From positions 1 to 38,877 of the IMG/VR virus record IMGVR_UViG_3300017746_003569: a DNA stretch of 38,877 nt. One strand, written 5' to 3'. The DNA is from a virus. The notes beneath the pieces were generated by a model that did no database searches, was not told where the DNA came from, and saw nothing but the letters and a program-made list of their open reading frames with translations. Positions 32,369 through 38,877 of the stretch are shown piece after piece (the first letter of the stretch is position 1; each line of letters opens with the position of its first letter). The translations under genes and the position numbers were made by a program.

Positions 32369-32846
32369 TTGCTAACTCCTGTTTCATTTCTAATTGTGTT
32401 CTAAACGGACCTTTAAAAGGATATCTGTCTAGTGTCAACATTTTAGGGCAAAAACTTCTTACCCATCCTTTTTCAAACTTTATAATGTAGTATCCTGCAC
32501 AATATAAACTTTTAGATTTTTTGCTTTTTGTAAACAAAGGTAATTTTTTTTGCACATCAAATATTTGATTGTATGCTTTGAATTTGCTTGGGTAGTCATA
32601 TACTGAAACTTCTTTCAAAACTTTAGGAAAATCTTCTATATCGTCTAAAGTAGATCCCCACATCCAACTTCCATCAAATCTGCTTTGAAGTTGTACCTGA
32701 TTATCAAATATCATTGTACCAGTATCGCAACTAAACATATACCTTCTGTCTTCTTGTTTACAAATTGTTCCTAGTTTTCTTCCATCTTCTTCTAGTATCC
32801 AAAAACGTCCATCTAGTATAGGTTTGGCAAAATATTTTGTTACCAT
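32346..32846 (-). CDS. Conserved phage protein, 166 residues
   Basis: Not recognised by function. MVTKYFAKPILDGRFWILEEDG and KLGTICKQEDRRYMFSCDTG form a beta-rich N-terminal half; the second half (YNQIFDVQKKLPLFTKSKKS, YYIIKFEKGWVRSFCPKMLT) ends in a basic tail. It resembles conserved hypothetical proteins of marine T4-like phages near replication genes. AAAGGAG lies 6 bases before the ATG, close behind the exonuclease stop. No catalytic motif is evident. Confidence 0.6.
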   Translation of the reverse strand: MVTKYFAKPILDGRFWILEEDGRKLGTICKQEDRRYMFSCDTGTMIFDNQVQLQSRFDGSWMWGSTLDDIEDFPKVLKEVSVYDYPSKFKAYNQIFDVQKKLPLFTKSKKSKSLYCAGYYIIKFEKGWVRSFCPKMLTLDRYPFKGPFRTQLEMKQELANANKSTY

Positions 32847-32847
32847 G

Positions 32848-33837
32848 TTATTCTCCTTTTTTGTATTTTGCGTTTAATGGTTCTGCATATGACTCTGGAG
32901 AGTCTGCAATTCTCTGCATATCCCATTTTGCACAGAACTTTATTAGTTTTAAACCAACTTGTTCTATTTGTTTTTCAGTAGCACTGGCTACTGTGTCTTT
33001 TATAATCTTTTGTATTTCATCTGGTTGTGCTGTTAAATCACACAGTTTTACATTTCTTTGATAATCATCTAGCACTCTGTGTTCTGCACCTTCATGATCT
33101 ACCCATCTTTGTAACATTAAATTATTCCAATTATAACCTTTTGATTCTCTATCTGCAAAGGCTTCAAGTAAACCTACTTTCTTTTTAGTTCCTTTTGTAC
33201 GCACACCAGGATATGCTGAAAAAACGTTGTCTGAACTATCGCCTCTCATACATTTTTCAAATAACAACCATTGTGGATTTGGAGCAGGTTTTTCTTCTTT
33301 TGTTTTTTTGTCTATCACACGTTTGCCTTTTTCATCAAAGTATCCTTCGTGTGTGGTTGTAATATCTTGAATACCATTAAATTGTTTTACATTAGGTGCA
33401 ATCAGTTGGGCAAAGTCACCATCTGTAGATACAACTACATGATTATCGTTAGGATGTGCTTGGATCCACCCTGCAATTAAATCATCTGCTTCTAAATTTT
33501 CGTGTCTCAATACAGTACAATTAGTTTTTTCGTCAATAAAATTTTTAAAATTATCAAATGTTTCCCAGAACACTTCGTCTTCTTCTACCTCAGTTTCTGT
33601 TCTAACTGCTCTAGCATCTGACCTATTACGTTTGTATGGAGCATAATGATCCTTTCTCCAACTTCGTCCTTCTAAACAGAACACAACATGACTGCCATCA
33701 AAATCTCTCCATACTTTACGTATTGAATTAAATGTGATGTGCAGTGCCATACCTATCTTTTCATTAAGGTCACCTCTAATAACGTGCCTTGCTCTGAAGA
33801 ATGTGTTTGCAGTATCTACTAATATGTGTGTTGTCAT
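32848..33837 (-). CDS. rnh: 5'-3' exonuclease / RNase H, FEN1-like (T4 Rnh type)
   Basis: A 329-residue PIN-like 5'-nuclease. The acidic active-site residues are in family order: D8 in LVDTANTFFRA, E116, D118 and D119 in LEADDLIAGW, D139 and D141 in STDGDFAQL, and D200 and D203 in GDSSDNVF, followed by the helix-hairpin region (VRTKGTKKKVGLL). Length is close to T4 RNase H (305 residues). In T4 this enzyme removes RNA primers from lagging-strand fragments. Its stop lies just before the next gene, and its ATG overlaps the upstream oxygenase stop (ATGA). The symbol follows the T4 equivalent. Confidence 0.83.
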   Translation of the reverse strand: MTTHILVDTANTFFRARHVIRGDLNEKIGMALHITFNSIRKVWRDFDGSHVVFCLEGRSWRKDHYAPYKRNRSDARAVRTETEVEEDEVFWETFDNFKNFIDEKTNCTVLRHENLEADDLIAGWIQAHPNDNHVVVSTDGDFAQLIAPNVKQFNGIQDITTTHEGYFDEKGKRVIDKKTKEEKPAPNPQWLLFEKCMRGDSSDNVFSAYPGVRTKGTKKKVGLLEAFADRESKGYNWNNLMLQRWVDHEGAEHRVLDDYQRNVKLCDLTAQPDEIQKIIKDTVASATEKQIEQVGLKLIKFCAKWDMQRIADSPESYAEPLNAKYKKGE

Positions 33838-34493
33838 GCGTTAAACTCTATACCGTTTGTACGGTCTCCTTCATAAAAACCTGTGTCAAATAAATCAAAA
33901 GCCATGCTGACTCTTTCTTTTTCACCTTTGTGCGTGTCTGCTTGATGAAATATGTAACTAGGAAACAGTGTTAAGCCACCTGCAACATTTTTTGTTTCAT
34001 ACACCATTCTAGGATTCACAGGATTGTGATATACTGTTTGCGTTGAATAATCTTCAAGATGTAAATTTCCGCTCAAATAAGAAAAATGTTTAGCACCATG
34101 ACAGTGTATGTCTATAGGTTGATCTTTCCTTAATACGTTTGCCCAGCAAAACATAATACATTTTCTTGGTTGTGTTTTGTATTCGTCCATAAAATTAATG
34201 TAAGACTGTTGTAGCCAATTAAACAAAGTATTAAACACACTAACATCTTTTGCTTCTTTAAACAAGTTAAAACTTTTGTATTGTGCAGTTAAACTTTCTT
34301 TTCCTAAACCAGTACCACCATCATCTCCAGACTTACCTTTGTGCGTAGCAATTATATTTTGTTCGTTGCTTATGATCCACTCACGCATTGTATTCAAATC
34401 TGCAGTGTTTTCGTATTTGTCAAACCATAATGGAATGTTCCATGTTGGAGCAAACTCATTCATTGGATGCATACTTTTGTGGATTTGTAACAT
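33834..34493 (-). CDS. 2OG-Fe(II) oxygenase family protein
   Basis: A 219-residue protein matching the phage putative 2OG-Fe(II) oxygenase family: CWANVLRKDQPIDIHCHG, SYLSGNLHLED, GGLTLFPSYIFHQADTHKG and ERVSMAFDLFDTG follow the usual sequence of strands. H183 (FHQAD) fits the distal metal ligand and R194 the 2OG anchor. The first ligand region is IHCH (H130, H132) rather than HxD, a variation in this family. The gene lies directly upstream of the exonuclease with ATGA coupling. The substrate is unknown. Confidence 0.75.
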   Translation of the reverse strand: MLQIHKSMHPMNEFAPTWNIPLWFDKYENTADLNTMREWIISNEQNIIATHKGKSGDDGGTGLGKESLTAQYKSFNLFKEAKDVSVFNTLFNWLQQSYINFMDEYKTQPRKCIMFCWANVLRKDQPIDIHCHGAKHFSYLSGNLHLEDYSTQTVYHNPVNPRMVYETKNVAGGLTLFPSYIFHQADTHKGEKERVSMAFDLFDTGFYEGDRTNGIEFNA

Positions 34494-34494
34494 T

Positions 34495-34743
34495 TTATCT
34501 CGCAGTGTATATGTCTGATCTATTAATTCTTCTTTTCAACACTCTTAATAATTCATCCATTTTATCAATTACAGCAATTAAATCTGGATCAACAATCATT
34601 TTTTGTTGTTGTCTTAATGAATCATACTCTTTGATTGAAATACGTACCATAGGTGATAAGTCTCTAGTGGATTCGTTTTCGTATGTCATATCATGATCGT
34701 GTGTGTCTGCACCGTGTTCATGTGTGTCGTTGTTGTCTGTCAT
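34495..34743 (-). CDS. Small His-rich protein, 82 residues
   Basis: Not recognised. The first 20 residues contain HEHGADTHDHD, five His among Asp/Glu, which could bind a metal ion. The rest is two amphipathic helices (YDSLRQQQKMI; DKMDELLRVLKRRINRSDIY) that may form a coiled coil. AAGGAG lies 6 bases before the ATG. It sits upstream of a 2OG-Fe(II) oxygenase gene, and a role in metal handling for it is a guess. No membrane segment is present. Confidence 0.6.
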   Translation of the reverse strand: MTDNNDTHEHGADTHDHDMTYENESTRDLSPMVRISIKEYDSLRQQQKMIVDPDLIAVIDKMDELLRVLKRRINRSDIYTAR

Positions 34744-34752
34744 ATTTTCTCC

Positions 34753-35136
34753 TTAACTAATTTCCGATTTATCGTCACTTAAATTTTTTGTGTTAATGTA
34801 CCCTGCACCTCTGTCTGGATCTTGTCCACTATCTTCAAGCACTTGTTTTGCAATAGTTTTAAACCACTGATCAACTATCTGTTCATTTGATTCACCTTTG
34901 TATCCTGCGTCAACCAACTGCTCAATAAATTCATTGTTCCAATCTAGTTCAAAAAACCCATTCTTTATATTGTCTTTATTAATGTGTGTGTTCAACACAG
35001 CCACCCAAGGTTTTCCATCTTTAGTTGCTTTTTCTTTTTCCAACTTTAATGCTTCTAATTTAGGATCACTGCTTGGTGTTGTTTTCTCTTCTGTCTTTTT
35101 AACAAAGACATCTTTTACTTTTTTCATTATATCCAT
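34753..35136 (-). CDS. Conserved phage protein, 127 residues
   Basis: Function not recognised. The pattern KDGKPWVAVLNTHINKDNIKNGFFELDWN followed by QLVDAGYKGESNEQIVDQWF is typical of a conserved protein in T4-like marine phages. The N-terminal 35 residues are Lys/Glu-rich. ATG 35136 (MDIMKKVKDVF) follows CGGAG by 8 bases; a second ATG three codons later is possible. The 48-base gap upstream can encode a 17-residue peptide but shows no promoter. Confidence 0.65.
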   Translation of the reverse strand: MDIMKKVKDVFVKKTEEKTTPSSDPKLEALKLEKEKATKDGKPWVAVLNTHINKDNIKNGFFELDWNNEFIEQLVDAGYKGESNEQIVDQWFKTIAKQVLEDSGQDPDRGAGYINTKNLSDDKSEIS

Positions 35137-35184
35137 TTTCTTATCTCCGTTAAATGTTTTTCTTTTTCTTCCTTTGTCATATTT

Positions 35185-36084
35185 TTACGTTCCCCAGGCG
35201 TTTCCGAATATGTCGACATGGAGTCTTGGAGTATATCTCCATCCTCTTGCCATTGCCAATTCGGCAACATTTTTTGTGTTGAGTTTGTACTCTTCTGATC
35301 TGCCTCCCAATGGCATGATATAAACGGGAACGTTGATTCCCACTTTATTGTACTCGGCAACTGCTTTTGAAACTTCATCAACATCGGAAGCATCAGCAAC
35401 CACAAATTTAAAATACATTTTACTATTAGGAATCCTACTGTAAGCAAGAGCAATTTCAGGCTTAATAGCAGTAGCCCAAGGTTCACCTGATACGGAAAGT
35501 TTTGGAGAGCAACTCCAAGTGACTTCGAACCTGTCTTGATTTCTGATGTAGTCTTCAAAATCCTTATGTAAAACCTGCGTTGTATTTGTCTCGAAAGTAA
35601 CATTTTTTAAATCTTTCATTCTAGGATGTTCAAATAAATCGATGTATAATCTCTGCCATCCTAACAAAGGTTCACCGCCTGTCAAAATAAAATGGACATC
35701 TTGTCCATTTGCCATTGTCCACTTGCCTTCAGGAGTTAATGATAACACATGATCCACTACTTCGTCAACCGTTTTGTCCATCATATATTTTTTAAATTCT
35801 GGATATATGCTGGCATATGTGTCGCAACCTGTGTGAATGATCGGCAAGTCTTCAAACTTTTCAACTTTGTCTAAAATCCCATCATCTAATAATGCTTTAA
35901 CTTCTGGATTGTATTTTATTCCTTGCTTTAACTTCTCTGCTCTATTAGGATGTCTATCTAAACCAAAGTTCATACATCTAAAGTTACAACCAAATGTTCT
36001 TAAAAAAACACTAGGAACACCTACAAATCTTCCTTCACCTTGCACAGAATAAAATGCTTCTGAATATCTCAGTTTACTTGCCAC
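35185..36084 (-). CDS. queE: QueE-like 7-carboxy-7-deazaguanine synthase (phage type, extended cysteine spacing)
   Basis: A 299-residue radical SAM enzyme that would turn 6-carboxytetrahydropterin into 7-carboxy-7-deazaguanine on the way to preQ0. YSEAFYSVQGEGRFVG and FLRTFGCNFRC match QueE, as do LTGGEPLLGWQ and the end ARGWRYTPRLHVDIFGNAWGT. C33 and C37 are followed by a 49-residue insert before TGCDTYAS, where the third cysteine (C87) appears; in ordinary QueE it comes two residues after the second. GTG 36084 is chosen because AGGA lies 8 bases before it; a TTG two codons upstream is the alternative. It overlaps the FolE stop by 11 bases. Confidence 0.83.
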   Translation of the reverse strand: MASKLRYSEAFYSVQGEGRFVGVPSVFLRTFGCNFRCMNFGLDRHPNRAEKLKQGIKYNPEVKALLDDGILDKVEKFEDLPIIHTGCDTYASIYPEFKKYMMDKTVDEVVDHVLSLTPEGKWTMANGQDVHFILTGGEPLLGWQRLYIDLFEHPRMKDLKNVTFETNTTQVLHKDFEDYIRNQDRFEVTWSCSPKLSVSGEPWATAIKPEIALAYSRIPNSKMYFKFVVADASDVDEVSKAVAEYNKVGINVPVYIMPLGGRSEEYKLNTKNVAELAMARGWRYTPRLHVDIFGNAWGT

Positions 36085-36763
36085 TAGCAAATTCCTGTTG
36101 TAATTTTATATTGTCCATAAATTCCTTTTTAGTACCTGCGTCATCTTTAAATGCACCTTTCAGTACTGTTGTTTGTGTAAGACTACTATGTGCCTTAACA
36201 CCTCTGTTTTCAACGCAACCGTGTGTTGCTTGAACATACACACCTAAGTGTTTTGCATCAGTGGCTTTTTCAATTTCACGTGCGATGTCATTTGCAAGTT
36301 CTTCTTGCAGTGTACCACGTTCAGCACACCATTGAGCAATACGTGTATACTTGGAAAGACCTATCAGTTTGTCTGCGGCAATTATACCAATGTATGCAAC
36401 ACCTCTAACAATTTGATGATGATGCGAACACATACTTGTAAGTTCACTTCTTACAACTAGCATACCTTCATATCTTGATGCACTATCATTTGGAAATGCA
36501 GTTGCAGTAGGCATTGGATCATATCTTCCTGCCATTAGTTCGTTCATATACATTTTTGCAAGACGTTTACCAGTTCCCTTGCTGTTGGGATCGTTATGTC
36601 TATCAATTAATAATTTGTCAAGAACATTTTCAAAAGCAACTGCGGCTTCTTCAATAAGTTCTTCTTTGTCGCCTTCTTTTAAGACTTTAGAAATATTATC
36701 TCCTGCCCAATACCTTACACCGGCCTCTTTCAGCCTTTCAATTATTTCTTTACTTTTGCTCAT
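36074..36763 (-). CDS. folE: GTP cyclohydrolase I
   Basis: A 229-residue FolE. It converts GTP to dihydroneopterin triphosphate, the first step toward both folate and 7-deazaguanines. Zinc ligands are placed as in E. coli: C112 and H115 in SMCSHHHQIVRG and C183 in GCVENRGV (71 residues apart, as in the bacterial enzyme). VAYIGIIAADKLIGLSKYTRI is the conserved core. Length is normal. It overlaps QueE and is tied to the upstream small gene by TAATG, so the FolE-QueE pair is probably one unit. QueD and QueC are not in the window. The expected product supply is for modified bases rather than folate. Confidence 0.9.
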   Translation of the reverse strand: MSKSKEIIERLKEAGVRYWAGDNISKVLKEGDKEELIEEAAVAFENVLDKLLIDRHNDPNSKGTGKRLAKMYMNELMAGRYDPMPTATAFPNDSASRYEGMLVVRSELTSMCSHHHQIVRGVAYIGIIAADKLIGLSKYTRIAQWCAERGTLQEELANDIAREIEKATDAKHLGVYVQATHGCVENRGVKAHSSLTQTTVLKGAFKDDAGTKKEFMDNIKLQQEFASGK

Positions 36764-36975
36764 TAATCCCTCTTGATATATGTTTCAAGCACATCAAGTT
36801 GATCATGATATTCAGCAATCACTTTTAATTCCTTTTCAATTGCTTCCAATACGTCTGGATGTTCTCCAATACCTACTGATTTTTCCATGTATATTTCAAC
36901 ATTAGCGGCGTGTTTTTTAATATGACCTTTTGCGTGTTCCACAAGAGCATCATATATCATTTGTCTATTGCTCAT
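36763..36975 (-). CDS. Conserved small phage protein, 70 residues
   Basis: Not recognised. An all-helical soluble protein (MIYDALVEHAKGHIKKHAAN, HPDVLEAIEKELKVIAEYHD) ending TYIKRD. It has no Cys, membrane segment or catalytic motif. AAGGAG lies 7 bases before the ATG and the stop shares TAATG with folE. The close coupling to folE suggests a linked small phage regulator or subunit, but only position supports this. The 23-base gap upstream contains only the SD region. Confidence 0.6.
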   Translation of the reverse strand: MSNRQMIYDALVEHAKGHIKKHAANVEIYMEKSVGIGEHPDVLEAIEKELKVIAEYHDQLDVLETYIKRD

Positions 36976-36998
36976 AGTTTTCTCCTTATTATGTTATA

Positions 36999-37610
36999 TT
37001 AACAAATTTGTTCCACTTTGTCAATGACTGCTTTGGCTACTGTTTGGTTTGCTTCTACCGTATAGTGGTTTACATCACCACGATTCAATAACCAAAAATC
37101 ACTGAAGTCTAATTTGTGTGTTTCTTTAGAAATATTGGCACTTAAACCAAAATGATCTATTGCCAAATATGGTACATCACCTATCATTCTGTTTATTTCT
37201 TCCCTTATCAATTTGTAGGTACCTATCTGATAGTCATCGTCCCAATGATGTACAAACCAATTTTTGGCAGTGGATAGACTTTCATTGAACCAATCAAACC
37301 TATCTTTTAAATCACTGTATATCAAATCACAGTCTTTGTGCAGTCCTTTTTTATGAATAGGATGTTTTGATGTGTGTACTCTGAATGGACTGGTATGTGC
37401 CACTATCACACATTGATACAATGATTTCCAATTAGGATTTGTGCTTTCCAGGTCTTGTAATTGACGCAATATCTTGTATTCTCCTACACCTGCTTGAGCA
37501 ACATTGTTCACGGAATATTCTTCTGCTAGTACGTCTACCCAACCTGGAGTTTTTGCTTTGTATTCTGCCGCGAAACTATCACCTAATAATGCTATAAACT
37601 TTTTAGCCAT
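36999..37610 (-). CDS. SGNH/GDSL-type hydrolase-like protein
   Basis: A 203-residue protein with block I LLGDSFAAEY (D11, S12 as nucleophile), AQAGVGEY in the oxyanion-hole position and RGDVNHYTVEAN near the C-terminus with D179 and H182 as catalytic pair. CVIVAHTSPFRVH is the central strand. It has no signal peptide. It overlaps the next SGNH-like gene by 19 bases; the two differ strongly in sequence. Esterase or deacylase activity, for example on sugar O-acetyl groups, is inferred from the fold. Confidence 0.7.
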   Translation of the reverse strand: MAKKFIALLGDSFAAEYKAKTPGWVDVLAEEYSVNNVAQAGVGEYKILRQLQDLESTNPNWKSLYQCVIVAHTSPFRVHTSKHPIHKKGLHKDCDLIYSDLKDRFDWFNESLSTAKNWFVHHWDDDYQIGTYKLIREEINRMIGDVPYLAIDHFGLSANISKETHKLDFSDFWLLNRGDVNHYTVEANQTVAKAVIDKVEQIC

Positions 37611-38410
37611 GGTATGTATTTCTCCGCCACTGCTGTGTGGTAATCAATATTAAAGTGTTCTTCATCTTCTAAAAAATAATCCTTTGCTTGTATATTTAGG
37701 CTTTGCAGATAGTCTTCCACACTCTTTTCTGCTCTTTTGGTAACTTTCATTTTACCAAAATAATCTGTCTTAGTGGGCCATACTCCTCTGCTTCTGAAAT
37801 TGAACACATACAGTTTTGCTTTGTTGTCTGCACAAATATTGTCCCATGCATACAAGTTCAATAAAAATTCTTTCTTTTCTAACATAGTGTTGCACTCATT
37901 GTACAACTTTATATTCATCCAGGGATCTGATCTAAGGTCTGGCTTTATTAAACCTTTGTCAGGACTAAACTCTAAACCTAAACTGTTTTGATAATCTTCA
38001 CCTGTTGGTTTAGTAAGTATTTGAACTGTTTCCCCTGCAACTGGTTGATCACTAAATTTTCTAATTAAGTCTGTACTCTCTTGATGTTCTAATGTAAAAT
38101 GATTTGTTGGCACTGCTTCATTTTCTAACTTGGGATCAAAACTGATTACCATTCTATTCAATGGCGCCAAACAGATGTACACTTCTGTAATATCATCAAA
38201 TTTTTCAAACATAGATTTTAACCAAGTTGTGTACAAAGTGTTTGTACTGCCTGGTTGTGCATATATCGAAACTGGCTTATTTGTTAGTTTTTGATATATT
38301 TCACAATAGTTGTTTGAATTCCAAAAGGAATAACTGCCAGGACCTACTTTACCTGCCACAGTTTGATAACCAACTGTATGACTGTCTCCTATGAATAATG
38401 TTCTGCTCAT
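37592..38410 (-). CDS. SGNH/GDSL-type hydrolase-like protein (longer)
   Basis: A 272-residue protein with block I TLFIGDSHTVGY (S10), SIYAQPGSTNT for the Gly block and YICLAPLNRMV for the Asn block. A C-terminal EDEEHFNIDYH holds the D/H pair, D249-H252 or D256-H258. Residues about 100-200 are an insert not seen in the neighbouring SGNH gene. Its ATG overlaps the stop of the tiny membrane peptide upstream (ATGA). Together with its neighbour it may trim acyl groups; both lack secretion signals, so action is cytoplasmic unless carried in the virion. Confidence 0.68.
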   Translation of the reverse strand: MSRTLFIGDSHTVGYQTVAGKVGPGSYSFWNSNNYCEIYQKLTNKPVSIYAQPGSTNTLYTTWLKSMFEKFDDITEVYICLAPLNRMVISFDPKLENEAVPTNHFTLEHQESTDLIRKFSDQPVAGETVQILTKPTGEDYQNSLGLEFSPDKGLIKPDLRSDPWMNIKLYNECNTMLEKKEFLLNLYAWDNICADNKAKLYVFNFRSRGVWPTKTDYFGKMKVTKRAEKSVEDYLQSLNIQAKDYFLEDEEHFNIDYHTAVAEKYIPWLKSL

Positions 38411-38484
38411 TTTTTAAACTTTCTTATGATCCAAGTGACCAATGCCATTATGGCAGTGATTAATGCTCCTATACCTAACTTCAT
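38407..38484 (-). CDS. 25-residue predicted membrane peptide
   Basis: Minus-strand ATG at 38484 to TGA at 38407 encodes 25 residues: MKLGIGALITAIMAL, then VTWII, then RKFKK. Residues 3-20 are one hydrophobic helix followed by a basic tail, so it should sit in the membrane with its C-terminus inside. Both ends are ATGA overlaps: its ATG with the upstream oxygenase stop and its TGA with the SGNH ATG. This is the exact coupling used by confirmed-looking genes nearby and fills the only gap in this operon. No database check was possible; a small holin-like, toxin-like or anchor peptide are options. Confidence 0.6.
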   Translation of the reverse strand: MKLGIGALITAIMALVTWIIRKFKK

Positions 38485-38877
38485 TTTTTAACCCTAATAT
38501 CGTAATTGACAATACATCTTGGTCCTTTAGTTGGAATGCCGCCGCCATGTAAAATACTTCCATCAAACATCAATACTCTGCCTTTTTTAGGTGTAACACG
38601 TTTGATTATCTTCTTTTGATCGTCAAACAAAATTGTATCACCATCTGCATCGTTAACATAATATATCACAACTGTGTGATCAATATTTAGATCCGTGTGT
38701 GGAGCATAATGCTCCAACTTGGTATCATGTGGCACAGACACAAAACATCTTGCTAATAAAATGTTATCTAGTGTCCAGTTGTTGTGCATACACACTGCTA
38801 CAGGAATCATTGCAAAGTTTTCTAAATGCGGACTGAATGTTGTGTGCGATTTTAACAAATGTACAAAACTTAAAGGC
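38481..38877 (-). CDS. 2OG-Fe(II) oxygenase, prolyl-4-hydroxylase type (5' end outside window)
   Basis: The frame is open to the right edge, so the gene starts beyond it; the TTG at 38858 is unlikely to be the start. The visible 131 residues hold the complete core: HYAPHTDLNID gives the HxD pair, SILHGGG the distal His and KGPRCIVNYDIRV the 2OG-anchoring Arg, with TVVIYYVNDADGDTILFDD between them. This is the prolyl-hydroxylase-like (P4Hc) order common in marine phages. The stop TGA overlaps the ATG of the 25-residue peptide. The substrate is unknown. Confidence 0.78.
   Translation of the reverse strand, partial: PLSFVHLLKSHTTFSPHLENFAMIPVAVCMHNNWTLDNILLARCFVSVPHDTKLEHYAPHTDLNIDHTVVIYYVNDADGDTILFDDQKKIIKRVTPKKGRVLMFDGSILHGGGIPTKGPRCIVNYDIRVKK

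Noticed and set aside
35128-35181. A 17-codon frame (MTKEEKEKHLTEIRKWI) between queE and the next gene
   Set aside because: It is charged, without a clear SD of its own, and it overlaps the next gene's ribosome-binding region. It could be a coupling leader, but the evidence is too weak to list.
35127-35603. A 158-codon open frame on the minus strand inside queE
   Set aside because: It lies in another frame of a well-supported radical SAM gene, has no family resemblance, and only its last 17 codons fall in the gap after queE.
1-38877. tRNA genes, CRISPR arrays, insertion sequences, integrase/attachment sites or a diversity-generating retroelement
   Set aside because: I saw no cloverleaf with a GTTCRA loop, no regularly spaced repeats, no transposase or recombinase, and no reverse transcriptase or variable repeat near the fibre genes.

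Overview
The window is AT-rich phage DNA from a T4-like marine myovirus. The evidence is a cluster of T4/cyanophage-style tail-fibre genes, a T4 RNase H-type 5'-3' exonuclease, phage-type FolE and QueE, T4-late-type TATAAATA promoter elements, and densely packed genes that often overlap at ATGA or TAATG. The content resembles pelagiphage (SAR11) or marine cyanophage genomes. No photosystem, tRNA or integrase gene is visible, so the host cannot be fixed; a low-GC marine bacterium is the best guess. This is by recognition only, since no database search was possible.

Layout. (1) 1-8.0 kb, plus strand: virion genes. A structural protein cut by the left edge is followed by another structural protein, three tail-fibre-like proteins sharing one N-terminal module (the first ending in a tail-collar domain, the third in a YADLAEKY-type domain), and a last structural protein. 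(2) 8.0-26.2 kb: an accessory island of strand-alternating cassettes. In order: a plus-strand glycosyltransferase cassette behind a consensus sigma-70 promoter; a minus-strand cassette of radical SAM protein, TobZ/NodU-type carbamoyltransferase, two nitroreductase-like proteins and a methyltransferase; a lone plus-strand SGNH hydrolase; a minus-strand cassette of nitroreductase-like protein, glycosyltransferase-like protein, DegT/StrS aminotransferase and a radical SAM/SPASM protein split at an A7 run; a plus-strand cassette of short fatty-acid desaturase, four 2OG-Fe(II)-hydroxylase-like proteins, a possible acetyltransferase and a methyltransferase; and one minus-strand 2OG-oxygenase-like gene. 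(3) 26.3-38.9 kb, minus strand: a tail-associated protein, small conserved phage proteins, a metallopeptidase/VWA protein next to a MoxR-type AAA ATPase, small conserved proteins, the exonuclease, a 2OG oxygenase, QueE, FolE, two SGNH hydrolases, an unlisted 25-residue membrane peptide and a 2OG oxygenase cut by the right edge.

How the parts may work together. The tail genes build the host-recognition apparatus. The island looks like a small-molecule or polymer modification factory (sugar transfer, transamination, carbamoylation, radical chemistry, hydroxylation, methylation), perhaps acting on the phage's own DNA, a virion or host surface glycan, or a metabolite. FolE and QueE are two steps of the 7-deazaguanine (preQ0) pathway. 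The MoxR/VWA pair is a phage version of an ATPase-plus-VWA remodelling module. Several cassettes have promoter elements so close to the first ATG that their transcripts would be leaderless or nearly so.
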